A DNA stretch of 64,000 nt from Luscinia megarhynchos (Eukaryota > Chordata > Aves > Passeriformes > Turdidae), in contig JAPFBE010000002.1 in NCBI GenBank assembly GCA_034336665.1, positions 11,200,906 through 11,264,905 of the forward strand. The letters are read 5' to 3'. Below the pieces are notes generated by a model. It did no database searches. It saw nothing but the letters and a program-made list of their open reading frames with translations, and was not told the DNA's origin. Below are positions 1-14,887 of this stretch, in pieces; within the stretch, counting starts at the first letter, position 1, and each line of letters starts with the position of its first letter. The position numbers were made by a program, and so were the translations under genes.

Positions 1-1029
1 TTCATTAAGGCTCATCTTCTCTTACCACTTTTTTTACTCAAGAAAATTTCTCCTGGTTTGTCTTCCATTGTCTCACTGCAGGAAGAAAGTACTGAGTGAC
101 TTTAACACCTTCCTTCTATTAAGTCTTGAATTTAAGTGATTTTCAGATGATCAAGGCAGACATACAACACTTGGTCATCAACACATACCAATGGATATAG
201 GGTCTGTTTTCCTTCTATGAGTCTTCTAATAATGACAGAAAAATACAGAAGTAGGTAAAAACCAGTTTAAAAATGCAGTTCCTTCTCAAGCTAATGCATC
301 AGCTTTCAGCACCAGTGTGCTGATAAGTGTGCAGTGTGTCAGATCCAATTTCCGAATGACTCCAAGTAAATATTTACAATTATGGAAGATTCCTGATCAC
401 CACTATTCAGCTCATTATTCTTACAGTCATGAAAATAGGGTGGAATTTCTCAACTGAACATTCCTACTATGAGCAAAGTGTGATGTCAGGCCTTTTCTAC
501 TTAAAAACATGTTTTTGGTACTGTATTTCTTCCTCAACCTGTTCAAACAATGAAGTAGAATAGATTTTGTCACAGTAAAAAAAAATCTAGTTTCTCTCCT
601 ACTGTCACAATTGAAAAAAAAATCCTAGATATTTTAATTAAATTACATCCATAAATTAGCTAATATAATATTTTTTTCATTCTTAATTAAAAACACACCA
701 CGAACCATTCCACAATGTACTGAAAACATAAATAGTTCAAATTCCAAACTTTGTCAGTCTTTCAAGAAAACGACTAGTTGCTAAAATTGAGCAATTGCAG
801 CCTTAGGTACAGGCTTCTTATTCCTCAACCTAGTCCTCCCATTGCTTATTAGGAAACCTACAACTCTACCCAACATAACATGGTCAAAAAGGATGGAGTC
901 TATAGCTGAAAATTCAGCACAGAAATTATTGAGGATAAGATAGGGAAAAAATCAGAATTATACTGTGCAATGCTTGTCCTTCTTTTAAGAATTTCATCAT
1001 CATAGTGCTAAAGACAATATGCAAAAGTT
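1..1029. other. unique AT-rich non-coding sequence
   Basis: No open frame of note, no recognisable repeat and no RNA gene. It has short A runs (around 580 and 615) and AT-rich patches (around 635-690), as expected for bird intergenic or intronic DNA. Confidence 0.6.
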
Positions 1030-2224
<1,195 letters not shown>

Positions 2225-2225
2225 C

Positions 2226-3150
2226 TGATTTGGAATATTTGCTGAAACCCAGGTTGCAAGGCTCAAAACCGAAAACCAAATAAGCAAGGATATTCTTGTA
2301 GCTAAATTCAGATATTGGATTAGGACTTTAGTTCAAAATCTCCTCTGCAACAGATTACATGTGGGAAATTATGATCTGAATTTTCTAAAAATACCACTGT
2401 GCTTAAAGAAGCACCTGCATGCATTGGCTGAGTGACTGCTACTGGAATTTTTGAGATTATGTACATACATTGTTTAGGTACTTCTTCAGATTTTGCCAGT
2501 GCTTGTTTGTTCATTATTTTATGCTGAGTGTATCTGTGTTTGAGTTTGAATGAGGAATGTGCTTTTGAGCTGAATCCCCCAACTGCACCCTCACCAGGCA
2601 TGTGCCTGCATCCTGGAGCACTCCCTGACCACAGCAACGAGGCCTCTTTCAGATGAAACCAAGCTTTAAGATGTGCTCAAAGAGGGCACCTCGTGCAGTC
2701 TAAATGCAAATAGGATTTCAGCCCACGGGACCGAAGCAAAAATCCATCAAATGTGTATAGTACAGACATGACATCCTCAGCACAAATGGTTTCACTCCAC
2801 AGATACTAGTCCACACCACTGATTGCCATAACTCCATGTCCATTTCCACAACAGGACTTAAAAGCCTGGCAAAGGGTTTCAGTTTAGGATGAAACAGCAT
2901 ACAGAGTCAAAAGCCAGAGAGGATCTGAGAGAAAGGTGCTCCCTGCCCCTCACTCTTGATAGGTTTGCTTAGTTCCTACTCCCCGAGTATGACTAAGTAT
3001 GGTCAAGTTCAGACTACCCAAAATACAGTGGAAGTTGTTTCTTTTTTTCCAAAGCAGCAGATCTGATGTCTATTTCTACTCTAAAATGTAGCAGGAAGTG
3101 AAAGTGGGCTTTGGTTCAGATCCTCAATACTCACATTCATATTTTTCTTC
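2226..3150. other. unique non-coding sequence
   Basis: Ordinary AT-rich sequence. Small open frames (for example on the minus strand at 2,320-2,637 and 2,718-2,900) have no recognisable domain and are of chance length. I see no repeat. Confidence 0.5.
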
Positions 3151-3179
3151 TAGACACTAATCTGTAGCTATCTTTTTAG

Positions 3180-3247
3180 TTGAATGTATTCTGCCGTATT
3201 CTACCGGCTGAAGAATATTATGAAAAAAGGGCAAGAAAGAAGAAAAG
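3180..3247 (+). other. exon-like segment (candidate internal exon, 68 nt)
   Basis: It is bounded by a branch-point-like CTAAT (about 3,157-3,161), a pyrimidine-rich acceptor TCTTTTTAG (AG at 3,178-3,179) and a strong donor AAAAG|GTAAGT (GT at 3,248-3,249). Only one frame is open across it. That frame is basic and charged and ends in AEEYYEKRARKKK, with an in-frame stop immediately upstream in the acceptor. The 3' half is purine rich (GAAGAA, AAGAAAGAAG), resembling splicing-enhancer sequence. I do not recognise a protein. An intronic pseudo-exon, or chance next to the purine-rich locus, is at least as likely. Confidence 0.25.
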
Positions 3248-3249
3248 GT

Positions 3250-6200
3250 AAGTGGAAAGAGCAGCATTTGATTAGTGACAAAGGAATTCAGGTTATTATT
3301 TACTTTCTGATCTGTTTCTGCATTTTATATAAGACTTTCACTGGATAAGTAATATGTCAAAAAGTGTCAGTGATTGCTCACCAATTTTTCATTGAACAAA
3401 GAGGGGCTGTGTGAAACAATGATATCAACATACTTTTCACTCTCCTTTACTGGCCTGTGAATTTATTTAGATTTAGATTATTTAGATTATTGTAATAACT
3501 GGCTACCTACCTAAGAACAGTGTAATATAATCCTGTAGGATTCAGGCAACCTTTCTGGGAGAGAAGGCTACTTGTTTGAATTCCAAGTAAAGGAATCAAA
3601 ATCTGTTGTTCCTCAGAGTACACTGGGTTTCCTGGACTGCCTTTAGTTCATGTCTAAATAGCAATGTGTGTTCAGAGCAGCCTTTTAACCTATCAAAATA
3701 CTGAAGTAGCTCTTCCTCCTCACCTTCCCACAAAATGATGATGCTGACAGTCTCTGGTGCAAGTGGTCTGGGAGCGAACCTGACCTTTCTTCTGAAATCT
3801 GCAACTTCATAGTGGATGATGCCTCATCTGCTCTGCTGAGGTCCATGCCAGGGAGGAGCCAGAGGACTAACAGTCCTTACTCTTGCCCTAGCACCACCAG
3901 AATTTCCAGTCTAGTGTTCCAGGAGCTCCAGGCTGAGAGCACAGCTGTTCTGCTGCAGCTCCTGGCAGACAGGTCTCCCGTTAGAAATAGGAAGAGTTCC
4001 ACCCCCCTGCAGCTGGATGGGAGGAGCTCTTTAAGGTGTGCTACTCCCTTTGAGAAGGAAGATGGATGAGCAGAGGCAGATGCACAGCAGTTCAGCCAAG
4101 ACCATGGACTGGAGTATTTGAGGAGCCTTGACATTATAATACAGATTTCTTAGTGCTGAATAATTTTGGATTCAAGAGTCCACTTACAACTACTGCAGTG
4201 CTGTGGCCCTGGTATACCAGTCACCTTCCCTAAAGGCAGAATTAATCTTTTAGATCTTGGACTCCAGCTCTGGCTCTCCTGAGAGCTGCATGTGATACTG
4301 CCAAAAGATACCAGGCCCAAAGCATGCCAGAACAAGAAAATAACTCAGTTAAATGGGTCTGTAGCAAGCCTTTCCTGGCCTTCATGCCCTGCTCAAGCTG
4401 TGAAAGCCCTGTTCCATTTCATTTACAAAAGAGAAAACCAGCTCTCTCTCCCTATCCTCTGAAAGACACAGTGCCAGGAGTCAGGGAGCCAGAACAGGAT
4501 CTTTAAATGAGCCAATGCAACCCAAATCATGAGGAGCAGGTAACCACTTCTGGCTTCATTTAAAAGACAAGCTTTGAGAAGCTGGAGTATTTAGATCCCT
4601 GCACTGCTTGGGCCCAAGAGACCATCCAGGAAAGAAATTCCACCTCTCCCCTCTGCCTCTGATACCTTCTTCAAAGAGATCACAAGCAAGTGGATGCTGC
4701 GTAGTTGGAGCCTCCTGAATACAAGCTAGGCATGTAGCAATAGGAGGGAATGGGAGATTCAGAGACTTAGATGCTCTCAGGGTCCCAGTTTAAACACAGT
4801 CTTTGTTTGCACCACCACAGACTATAAACCTGCATTTAAATTTCTGGCTGAAAGGTTGTTCCATGGCAGCTTTCTTTGAAAACATGTCACACTTAAAACA
4901 GCTGCAAGTCATTCCCTCGTTAACTCAGCATACTTCCAATTTATTTTTCATCGACTGCTACATCCCTAAATATTTCCTTTTAATATACCATCTTAGAATT
5001 TACACAGTGAGCTTCCCCATGCTATATAGATGAGAGGAAGTGCATACTGTGATGATTGCAGCTCATCCATGATGAAAAATATCTATCATTATATGCTGCC
5101 CCCCCAGTTCGTGTGCACAATTATAATAGCTACACTTTGGTGCAATCAAAATGCTTTTTATAAAGAGCTTCCAGATAACCAGGAAAGGAGGAAAAAACAA
5201 GTAGATAACTGTATATAAACATTGCCAAGGACTTAGTCCTGTTAGAAACCACAAGGCTGTTGAGGTGTGCCCTCTGCTCCTCTGAGCTCTTTGCCAAAGA
5301 AGAGTCCCCAGCAGATGTCAGAAAACAGTCTGCATCTGAGTTATGAGCCCACAGACTGTACATTCCTGGCACCACAGTGGGTTAAATCACATGTGCCTGT
5401 TTGGGACACATGCTCTGGCAAAGGCCAATGTTACAAGTGCAAAAGGTGAAAAATGCACAGTGAAACAATGAGAAATAAAGAATTAAAATTCAAAATATTT
5501 ACAAGAGTAATTAATTATACTGCAAGGCGAAAGCATTATTGAAAGAAGCACAAGCAGCAAGAGCTGCTCTGAAAACCATCAGACTGAGTGGGAAACTCGG
5601 GCTCTGCATGCCTGAGCCATATCCCACTGAATCTACATGACTCCAAAATGGCTATGCCTCAGCCAGCTGGGAGATGCTGCTCTTGTACTGCGTCCTTTTA
5701 GAAAACCATCTGTTTGATTACACCCAGTCCCCACACTGGAGTAAATTGCTGGAGTCACACTGTTTTCTCCTGCCTTACAAAACTGATATTTTAAATATAA
5801 ACAGATTCGATTGAAAATGCAAAGGCTATTCTTTGCCAAGTTTTTACTAATCAGAAATAGTTCAACATGAATTTGCAAAATATCCCAGGCAATATGAATC
5901 TACATTTTGTGGAAAATTTTTTTTTAGAAAAAACAAATTACATGTAGCTCTAGAGTATATGTCTAAATTAAAAAAAATGTGGGGGGAGGGTTTCAAATAG
6001 GAATGAAATGAAATTTTATGAACACATCCTTTTTCTCTCTCTTTTCCCTCGCCCACAGCATTTAAAGGCAGCAGGGCATTGTGACAACACAGACAGCTAA
6101 TTGCAAGGAAATGGATGTCTGATGCCATTAACACTACCCACTTTCCTTGGACATTTAAAATAAAAACAAAACACGCCACTAGGCACAGAGTTCTCTCCCT

Positions 6201-8887
6201 GGGGTGGAGATGAGAGAGCGCCTGAACTACGTGTGATAGATGTTAAGTCAGATTGCTTAATGCACTACTGGAGGGAGCTCAGATACACCTAAATGAGGAT
6301 AGTATTTGAACCTAAGAACAGAGTACTCACATCCTGCAGTGTAGATGTTCAGTCTTAATCTTAGGAAACAGCTATAAAACTTCCCCATTTGAACCCACCA
6401 AAGTTGCCATTTAAGCATTCTAAGCAAATAAGAATAGCATTGTCACCTACTGTATACTCAGGCCATATATAAAAAAATTTCTGTATGGACAAGTACATGT
6501 ACAAAGAAATAGGAATAAGTGTGGGGAGAAAAAAAGCTGTCTGAAAAGTAAGCTTTTGTTCTATACCTGACAGTAGCAGGGAAAATGATACAAAACCATT
6601 TGCTGTTTCATTGGATGTTCACACATAGGTATTACTCAAATGTAGAGTTACATGAAGAACAGGAAGAGGAAAAAAATTGAAATGGCTGAAGAAATTGCTC
6701 AAAATCTCAGGAATGCTCTCTCCCACACAATCATTAGTGACACATTTAAACTACTTTAAAAATTCAATGAATATATTTGTTTTTAAAATACGCCTGCAAG
6801 ACATCATCTTGTCTCCATTTTTGAACAGTTGTGTACTAAACCTCTAGACATGTTTGGAAATAACAATGGATTGTTAATTATAGTGGCAGTGTTAAGTACC
6901 ATTAGAATTACTGCACCTACCTGACTAACATCTGAACTAACTTTCAACTTGAAATAATACTAGTTTTATAATTTACCCTGTTGTTTTAATACAGGATGAA
7001 TTGTTTTAAACATTTATTATCACATAGTGAAATATGACCTTGACTAGGTTTGACTGTATCATTTTGAGACACTCATTTCCCCTCTGTTTCAGGTGGGACA
7101 ACCATCTTGAAAGCATCATGGCTAGAAGTCAGAATTTGAAGTTATAATATATAAACACAACAGATCATATTATTACTGAAAGAGATTCTTGTTGATAAGT
7201 TGGTCTACCATTCTTTATATTGCCTTCTTTGGAGGAAAAATGAGTAGCTACTATTTACAATTTGGGCCACAACCTGAATTCACTGAAATCAGTGGGAGAT
7301 TTTCCTATTAATTTTGGTAGCAGCAGGATTGGATCATTAATGTAATAAAATAGGTAGTGTAAAAAATTCCCAGCTCAAATCACTACTGAATTAGCAGCCT
7401 ACAATTAATTTGTACCATCTCAAGGTGCTGGATAAAATTTAACACCTACAAATCTAGTTATGAAACACATATAAAGTAAAAATAGATAATAATTAAAAGC
7501 CTGACCTAACTAGTTATTAAACTACTATTTGATGTATAAACAAATCTTAATAAGTGCCATTAATATAACCCTAGTGATTGCCTAGAGAAAGCAGATAATA
7601 TTTTTATAGCCAAAGTTTTTTCTAGTTTAACTCTTCAGTTTAACAACTTATGTTGTGCCTTTTGTAGCATATCTCTGAAATGATCTCGGCAGTAAATTGC
7701 TTGTGCTTGTCTGCTGATTGTGATGTGAAGAGGCTGGTTGGGCCAGCAGCTGAAGGGCTCTATATATACACCTGGCTGGTTAGATTGAATGGACCTGCAG
7801 GAAGAACCAGCCCCATCAGAGCTTCTTCAATGGTCTCCATCTTGACCTTGAATTTGACCTTTGCTATGGTCCACTTCCATCTCCATAAAAATGAGCTAAA
7901 GGTTAGATTGTCATCTATTTGCTCTTTTCTGTTTTCCTGGGTTTGATGATACATTCCTAGAGCTGCCTAAACCAGATTAATTATCACACTTTGTTGTCAA
8001 TCATAGGAAAAGAGTTTGCAGTGCACTAGTGAATATGTGTATGCAATTCCTCACAATGCTGAACTGGCATTGTTATTCAAATCAGAAAATGCTTATTACT
8101 AGGGTAACATTGGGAAAGAGGTTCCCACCACAGAATGAAATGAAAAGTCAAACAACTTAAGAGAATCAAACAAATGAAATATACAAGATAAACAATTTCC
8201 GTACTCAGCTCTGATCTCAAGCTCAGGCTCTTCCCTCAGCATCCACTCTCACTGTGAAGGCAGCACATACAGTGAACAACCACTTCACTGGTTTAGATAC
8301 AGCATATCCTCTCACCAGAAGTAAAAATGAGAATTTCACAGATTACAGACATTTTCCAGAATTTATCAGGGCAGGAACTTGATTTATCGATGAGTGTTCC
8401 CTTTTGGTTCTCTTGAAGGTAATTTAATAAAATGTGCACAGGTCCTAGTATCTATGTACTAAGTAATTGTATTTTGTCTGTAAGAGGATAAAGGATATTT
8501 TTATTTATTTTTTATTTTAATTGCTGGGTAGAGATTAAATAAACATGCCATAAATTTTAACTTAATATTGTAAAGGAAATGTAGCATATCAGCCTTAGGT
8601 TTGAGTAGATCATTTCGCATTTATGTAAGGCATAATTTTTTAGAATTGCAATCTTTTCCATGTACAGACACTATAGACAGATTTGTACAGCTCTTCTGAG
8701 CTATACACTCCATTAAGTTACTAGTTTGGGTGCCAGGCTGTGTTTGGGCATTGAGAGCTTATGAGTTTAATATCCTGACTAGGATCACTCCATTCTGCTG
8801 CTCTTTGATAGGGGTTTCAGGTCATTGGTGCTGATGTTTAACTTACACCAAAAGTAGTTCTAGCAACAGGTACCAAATACTGCAGAC
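3250..8887. other. unique non-coding sequence
   Basis: No supported gene. Two moderately GC-richer patches (about 3,700-4,130 and 4,230-4,700) hold short open frames on both strands without recognisable domains. 3,466-3,496 has small ATTTAG repeats. A C7 run sits near 5,099-5,105, and a G-rich stretch (ggggggaggg) near 5,981-5,990. At 7,761-7,768 there is an isolated TATATATA followed by a GC-richer segment. The rest is AT-rich with no identifiable repeats. Confidence 0.5.
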
Positions 8888-8923
8888 TTTTTTTTTACTT
8901 TTTTTTTTTTTTTTTTTTTTTTT
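8888..8923. repeat. poly(T) tracts (T9 and T25)
   Basis: A T9 run at 8,888-8,896 and a T25 run at 8,899-8,923 are separated by AC. On the minus strand this would be a poly(A) tail, but no TTTATT (AATAAA complement) or gene-like sequence follows it, so a processed pseudogene is not supported. Confidence 0.9.
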
Positions 8924-10030
8924 AATTTGTGTGAGTCACTAGAATATTTAAAATTTTCATCTCATCATTACACAGTTTCAGATTATGGTTTTGCTAATGC
9001 TCTCACAAACACAATATTAGGGCTAGGTACACAGTTTGACTGCAATAAATATTATAGAAATTATTTGCCTTGCAGATCTTTCTTCTTTTTAAAATCCCTA
9101 CCATAAACTTGATTGCTTTTCTCAAGACAAATCTGCTATAGTTTATTCAGGTGTTTTTAGCTACTCACTGATTTAGCACATTTGAAAAACAAATTGCTGA
9201 ACTATCTGCATTAATAACTGTTGTAACAGATAGAAGCTTTGGTATAAAAAATACTCTTATAACCACCCAGTAATGTGGAAGGGAAAGGATTACCCATTAC
9301 CTCAGACCATCCACAGGCACTGCTCCAAGAAGTCATGGTTCCTTGGCTTGTTCATTGCTTCTGTGTGGCAGCCAAATAATGGATAGATTTTTGGCCTTCT
9401 CATATAGTTTCTGAGAAGGATCAATGTGTAACCAGAGGAAAAGGAACCAAGCCCAAGGATGACAAGTAAAACAGCAGTCTATTTGGCCTTAGAAACACAT
9501 TTTTAATCACAAAAACTATTTGATTACTCATTAGGACATCAAAAAAGTATTTAATTAGAGCTTTCTGGGCCAAATTTGGGTTGACTCAGCAGAAAGTATA
9601 ATGTACTCTGTTTTCATTCTGCCTTCTGTAAATTACCTTCAGAAGGAGTTAAACAATGTGGTACAATGGCTTGCTTGTCATTTGCTGTCAAGGAAAAGGT
9701 GCCCATTGCTGACTTCTGTAATCTTTGCCATTAGATAAATAGACACACAAACTTCTGGCTGTTTGGACCTTGCAATTTTTTATCCTCAAGAGAAAACCAT
9801 TAATCTTTTGCATCAGAACATACATCAAAAACTAGAAGCAAGATACCCATGATTCCTTGTATTCTATTCCCTTGGGCTCTCTGTGCAAAGAGAGAGAGAT
9901 TGATTTTTACTTTTTAGGGTGGATTTGCTCTTAAATTAGCCCTTTTATTTTTTTGCAGCATTTCATTCTATAAAATCACAGTAATGGAGAAAAAGCAAAA
10001 CCAGCAATGCTAACTAGATGAAACATGGAT
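8924..10030. other. non-coding sequence with CNE-like stretch (about 9,480-9,780)
   Basis: Around 9,480-9,780 the sequence has low simple-repeat content, several TAATTA/ATTAG-type homeodomain-like words (TTTAATCAC, GATTACTCATTAG, TTTAATTAGAG) and a TGACTCAGCA AP-1/MAF-like site near 9,583-9,592. This texture is typical of conserved vertebrate enhancers. Conservation cannot be seen from one sequence, so this is a hypothesis. The remainder is unremarkable. Confidence 0.2.
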
Positions 10031-10033
10031 TTT

Positions 10034-10065
10034 ACACACATACACACATATACACACACACACAC
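10034..10065. repeat. (CA)n microsatellite, interrupted
   Basis: ACACACAT/ACACATAT units end in a pure (CA)7-type run before CCTGAGCG. It is a short dinucleotide repeat typical of vertebrate DNA. Confidence 0.9.
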
Positions 10066-10169
10066 CTGAGCGCATTTAGGATTTTGAGAGGAATTCCAAG
10101 CAAGTGAAACTTTCTCGAGTCAGAAAGCTACAGGGCTTTAATATTGTGATAACACTACCAAATGCCCTG

Positions 10170-10500
10170 TAACTGTGATAGCCCCACAGCTTTCTCCATC
10201 CTCTGGAAAGTGCAATCCTGCCTTGCAGCAGAAGTGGATAGGGCCAAGGGCTGCAGGCTGGGGGTGAGCTGGGGGCACAGGGTGCACATGGATCCACACA
10301 GGCTGCCTTGCCATCAGCTGCTGGCCAGGCTCCAAGAAAAGCAAGGCTTGCTCAGCACAAGGCACAGGAGGACAACTATTCACACGTGTCTACAGGAACA
10401 GCTGCGAGGGGAAGGCACGGGTTTACAGCACGCGGCGCCTGTCAGGCCCCAGTGCCATGGATCTGCCAGGGAAAGGGAAGGGAGGTGGGAATCAACATTA
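10170..10500. other. GC-richer block with a small CpG cluster
   Basis: This block is clearly richer in G+C than its surroundings and contains G-runs (GGCTGGGGGTGAGCTGGGGG near 10,256-10,275). A small cluster of CpGs at about 10,384-10,440 includes CACGTG and GCGGCGCC. Overlapping open frames on both strands (up to 126 codons at 10,162-10,542, plus) show no recognised domain. It is too small and CpG-poor to call a CpG-island promoter. An old repeat fragment is an alternative. Confidence 0.4.
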
Positions 10501-13500
10501 ACTTCTTCGTGGAAAATAATATCCTTGGAATACATGATTTAACCTTGCATTTTTTGCACTTTTTTCCTCCCTCTCAATTCCAGACTCAAAATATGTGAAT
10601 GGCAAAGGAAATGTGATCTGTGACCTCTACCCCGTCTCTGCGCTTCTGAACCAACTTTCAGTTGTGTAAAAGGAAAACAAGCAAGAAAGAAGTAAAATGA
10701 TGCCACAAATCAACCCAGTTTTGGGACTGGACGACAGAGCATGTTCACAAATTACTCTCTTTCTGTTTGAATACATTTATTTCTGCATGTGTTCCCCAGA
10801 TGTTTTATTGTAAATCTGATATTGATGGCTGTGCTAGCCAAGAATTATCATTAAACTGTGAAGAAATAATTTTTGTTGTGGATTGTGCAATAAATCTCCA
10901 TTTTTTTTCCTTCTGTTTTTCAGATAGTCTTTAATTTAGGGGCATGACTCCTTTATGTCTGTGATTTCACTGTGCTTTATTGCCTGAATAATTGTAATGG
11001 TTGCTATTGCTAAAACAGAATATTTTATCAGAACTACAGAATTTAAGGTCATTTAATACAGTCTTTTAAAACACTCTTAATATACTAATTTAAAAGAGGA
11101 AAATAGATATATCAGTATGGCCTTCAGGCCACAGGAACAAGTTGCTCAGTGAAAAGTCTGATCAGCTAGGATCAACTTTTACATCAGGAATGGATTCCCA
11201 CAAATCTTATTGCAGAAGATCTCCAAAATCCTTAATATTTCCTTTATGTAACAGAGCAGTTCTAGTGGACCAATATTTTCTGGAAGAAAAACAGAGAGGT
11301 GAGAAAAGCTTAATATTGTTGGTCATAAAATACTAGTAGTTTTTCCTGCTTTAAAGCTTCATTCTTTTTGAGTGTGCCTGTTTACAGTGAGCAGTCAAGG
11401 GAAAAATACCTGTAGCAAGAAATTCAGCCTTCCCACTCAGCATCTCCTGTGCTGCTTTGGATGTGAATAAGTTGCAGAAGTTACTGCAGAGTCCTTAGAG
11501 TTCCCTTTGCAGCTGGAGAAGGAGGTGACCCAGCAACATCTGCCATGCAGCAACCTGCCTCTGATCCTGCTGCTGTGGGAGAAAGCTTCCAGAAGGGAAG
11601 ACAGACAGAGGTTTGTGGAGCTGAGGAGGTGTGGTGGAGAGTGCAAGGGACTTGAGCAGGCACATCTCAGTTTTAGGATGATGATAAGGACTGAAAAATG
11701 GAAAAATTTTCATTCCTCACCCCAGAAGGTGATGAAATATTGTCACTAAAAGAGTGGGGGTTAAATGAAAAACAGTTTAAATATCCAGCCATGCATCTGT
11801 GTGGATGAGCTTCTCAAGCTTAAAATGTGGAAGAAAAATTGATAAATGGAAAAAAAACCAAACCAAACATATGTGCTAGTTAATCCAATTCTGGTATTCA
11901 AGAATTGTGTTTCTAGATTTACAGAACACTGAAAGGGCTTGAAATGATTGCAAGAAGGCATGAACGGATGAACATTATAGCAGTGCATAAGCACTGAGGA
12001 AAAGCATCAATATCATTGTTATAACCTGCACAGGCCCAAGATTTACTTTTCCTGGTGCATTGTCTGTAGTTCCCATACCACTAGTAAGGAGCTCTGAGTT
12101 TTAGTAGAAACACTCACATTCTTGCTACTGAGAAAACACCACTGCTGAGGCTTTTGGCTGTAAACATTAATATCCTGTGCTTGTTTATACCATATTGCTG
12201 AAAGAACTCACAATCTCAATGCAAAATTTCCTTAAAAATGAGTTACCCATTAAGACCATTAAGAAACTTGGCTTGTAACATGCTTGAAGTCTCTCTTAGT
12301 GTTTACAAGTTCATCTACAGTTTAAACTATAATGAGAAATAGTATTTGGCATCTTTTAAACAGTTGTTATTCAGGCAGATGGAAAATATTTAAATATTCT
12401 AATAGCTCCATCATATAAACCATTGTTTATAGCCACTGGGATCAGTTATGAATCCTGTGAAATTATGGGATTTGTTTTTAATCTCCAGGGACTCTGTCAT
12501 TTGACTTTTTTTTACATCGTCACAATGTATGCATGTTGGTTTTTTGCCAATAGCTAAGAGGGTTTTCTTCTGTGGCCCTGTATCAGACATCCTTTGAACA
12601 GCATGGTCAAGCAGTTTTGGACTCAAAGGTCTTAGAGACACATTAGAGGCAAATTCTGCTTCTAATTCAGTGCTCAAATTGTTGTAAAGGTCTTCAGTTG
12701 CACCATGTGCACAGGTCAGCTTAGCTCTGAGTGACTAAACCTCAAATATCACCACTTGATTTGCTCACATCTCCATCATGATTTTATATCCTGATTTACC
12801 ACTTCAGTCTATATTAGTTCAGGCTTCACAAAAAGCCTCTAAAAATTGGTTAAATAATTGGCTCATGTGCAGTTATCTTGAACTAACTTGGGAATCCTCT
12901 TGCCAGGACATGACACATAACACTTGTGCACATTTATGCATGCCAATATGTCACCTACTTTTAAGCTATACATAAGAGAGAGTTCTCAGGGAAAATAGGC
13001 AGGAATTTTGCAGTATGGCTTGAGATTCACTATGATGTGTTATGCCATTAAGATTTTTAAACTCTGGTGGTGCCATCATGGAACTGAATATGAAAGTTCA
13101 GGTTTTGAGTTAAAGGATTTGTACTTTTATACATTTAACCTCAGAATCCAATCCGTTTTCTGGTAGCAGAAATTATTTCTTTCTCTCTAACTGAAAGACA
13201 GAATATTCTGTAGTACCCCAAGACTGTGTTTTGAGAATTACAAGATTTTACTTCCAAGAGGCTCAAGATTAATTACTTAAGGTTCACTGACTACTATATC
13301 CATCCTGAGGAGGTGACTGAGTGCCAAAAGCCTCTTCTGTTTCTCCTGTGTTTTGAGCTTCAAAATTCATAAATTGAAAATAGCATCTCACTTTAAAATA
13401 GCAATAATAGTGAAAACTAATGAAGTCATCCCTAGAAACATCCTCACTTTTACAGAGAATTCCTGAAATTTAGGTGCCAGCATGACATTTCCTAGTGAAA

Positions 13501-13980
13501 TGTGACTGACTTAAGTGTAAACATCTTGACACTTTGAGGATGTACAACTCTAGTAAAGTCTTCAGCCTAAATGGTAATTATTACTATATTTTCAGAATAG
13601 TTATTACAGTTAATCACATTAGCAGTCACTGTGTCAATGTTCATCAACTGCAACAAGAAAGTGAGTACAGGGATAGGTCTTTCCTACTATCAGTTTTCAA
13701 AGCCCTGCCACTTTTTAATGTAAACCTATTCTTATGGAAGCACTGGATATTAAAATACAAAACTAGATTTTAAAAAAGCAACCACCAAAAAACAACAAAA
13801 GCCCACAAGTCCATATAAACAAACCCCTCATAAACAGTTTTTCAAATATCCAGCACATATCCCAAGAAGTTATTGCAAAAATGCCAGTTGCCCTGCAGAC
13901 ACCTGAAAAACAACAACAGACACACATTCTCTGTGCCTTGCACCCATGTATCAAAAATCTAGTCACATAGCAGAAATCTG
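10501..13980. other. unique non-coding sequence
   Basis: No gene or recognisable repeat. 11,440-11,660 is slightly GC-richer with overlapping chance frames on both strands. Short A-rich runs such as AAAAACCAAACCAAAC (about 11,852) and a C/A-rich stretch (13,770-13,800) are the only local oddities. Confidence 0.5.
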
Positions 13981-13982
13981 GA

Positions 13983-14046
13983 AAATTAAATTTAAAATAA
14001 ATTATAAATAAAAATTAAATTAAAATAAATTAAAATAAAATTATAT
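13983..14046. repeat. AT-only low-complexity (TAAAA/TTAAAA)n
   Basis: About 64 bases composed only of A and T with irregular AAATTAAAATA-type units. It is low-complexity sequence with no further signal. Confidence 0.85.
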
Positions 14047-14726
14047 TCAAGTTCAGGTAAAGCAGGTAAGAAAGAAGCAGTACTCCTTATGCAGGGAAAA
14101 CAGAAGCAGCTATCAGCAAGGAAGTCTGATGACAAAACTTGCTTATTATCTATGTTAGTACTAAGAAACAGAACTCATAAGAATGCTACAGATGTTATTT
14201 CATTCATTGATCCTTATGAGAAAATGAAAATATCTTCAAAGATTCAGATATTATTCTGTTATGGAAATACCTTTATTTTACACTGATTTTTTTTAAAATT
14301 TAAGATTAGGATTGAGATATTATTCATTGAATAATTTAATCTCTGTTACATGTTTTTATAAATAGAGAAAACAATGTATATGAAAACAACAATTTAAATC
14401 TGGGAGGATTTTTTTATGTTTTGGTTCTTTGAAAATTGCTCAACCATTTCTTTGAATGATCTATTTTTTGATCAATACTTTTAAAAACTTCCTCTGTTCT
14501 AGATTTATAATATCTTCTTTCTCTTTAAGAAGTCTTTTCCAGATTGAAGAGGTTTATTCAGTACTCTTAGCACACAAGAATTTCCATATATATATGATCC
14601 CTGTCATCTTTCCCAGGTCTGTTCTCTAATTCTACTATACCTATTTTTAATGGGTAGTGTTAGTCAGCACAGAGGGATAATGGCACTTCAGGATTAGCTC
14701 TACTTCTTTCCCAAAAATTTCCTGCA

Positions 14727-14887
14727 GTTCTTGTTGCTTTTTTGTCTGAGAGTCAAAGTGTTTTTTCAAAGACCTATCCACACTCACCCCCTTACTTCCT
14801 CCCTTAGTGCTGTATTGGAGTGCAGCATTGCATTTATAAACAGAGTTATGCTGCCAGAGGTACAATATTCTGCACCTTGTCTATCAG
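14727..14887 (+). other. candidate exon 1 of a possible spliced transcript
   Basis: The segment ends in a perfect donor consensus, CAG|GTAAGT (GT at 14,888-14,889). Upstream, the acceptor-like TTTCCCAAAAATTTCCTGCAG ends at 14,726; alternatively a transcription start could lie further 5'. An open frame beginning at 14,731 crosses the segment. Joined to the next candidate exon it would meet a stop after three codons, so a coding role is doubtful and a long non-coding RNA fits better. There are no expression data, so this is weak evidence. Confidence 0.2.

Noticed and set aside
7755..7790. TATATATA box followed by GC-richer sequence as an orphan promoter
   Set aside because: A single TATA word in AT-rich DNA is expected by chance, and no transcript or exon-like structure follows.
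8888..8923. Poly(T) as the tail of a minus-strand processed pseudogene
   Set aside because: No polyadenylation signal complement and no coding-like sequence to its right.
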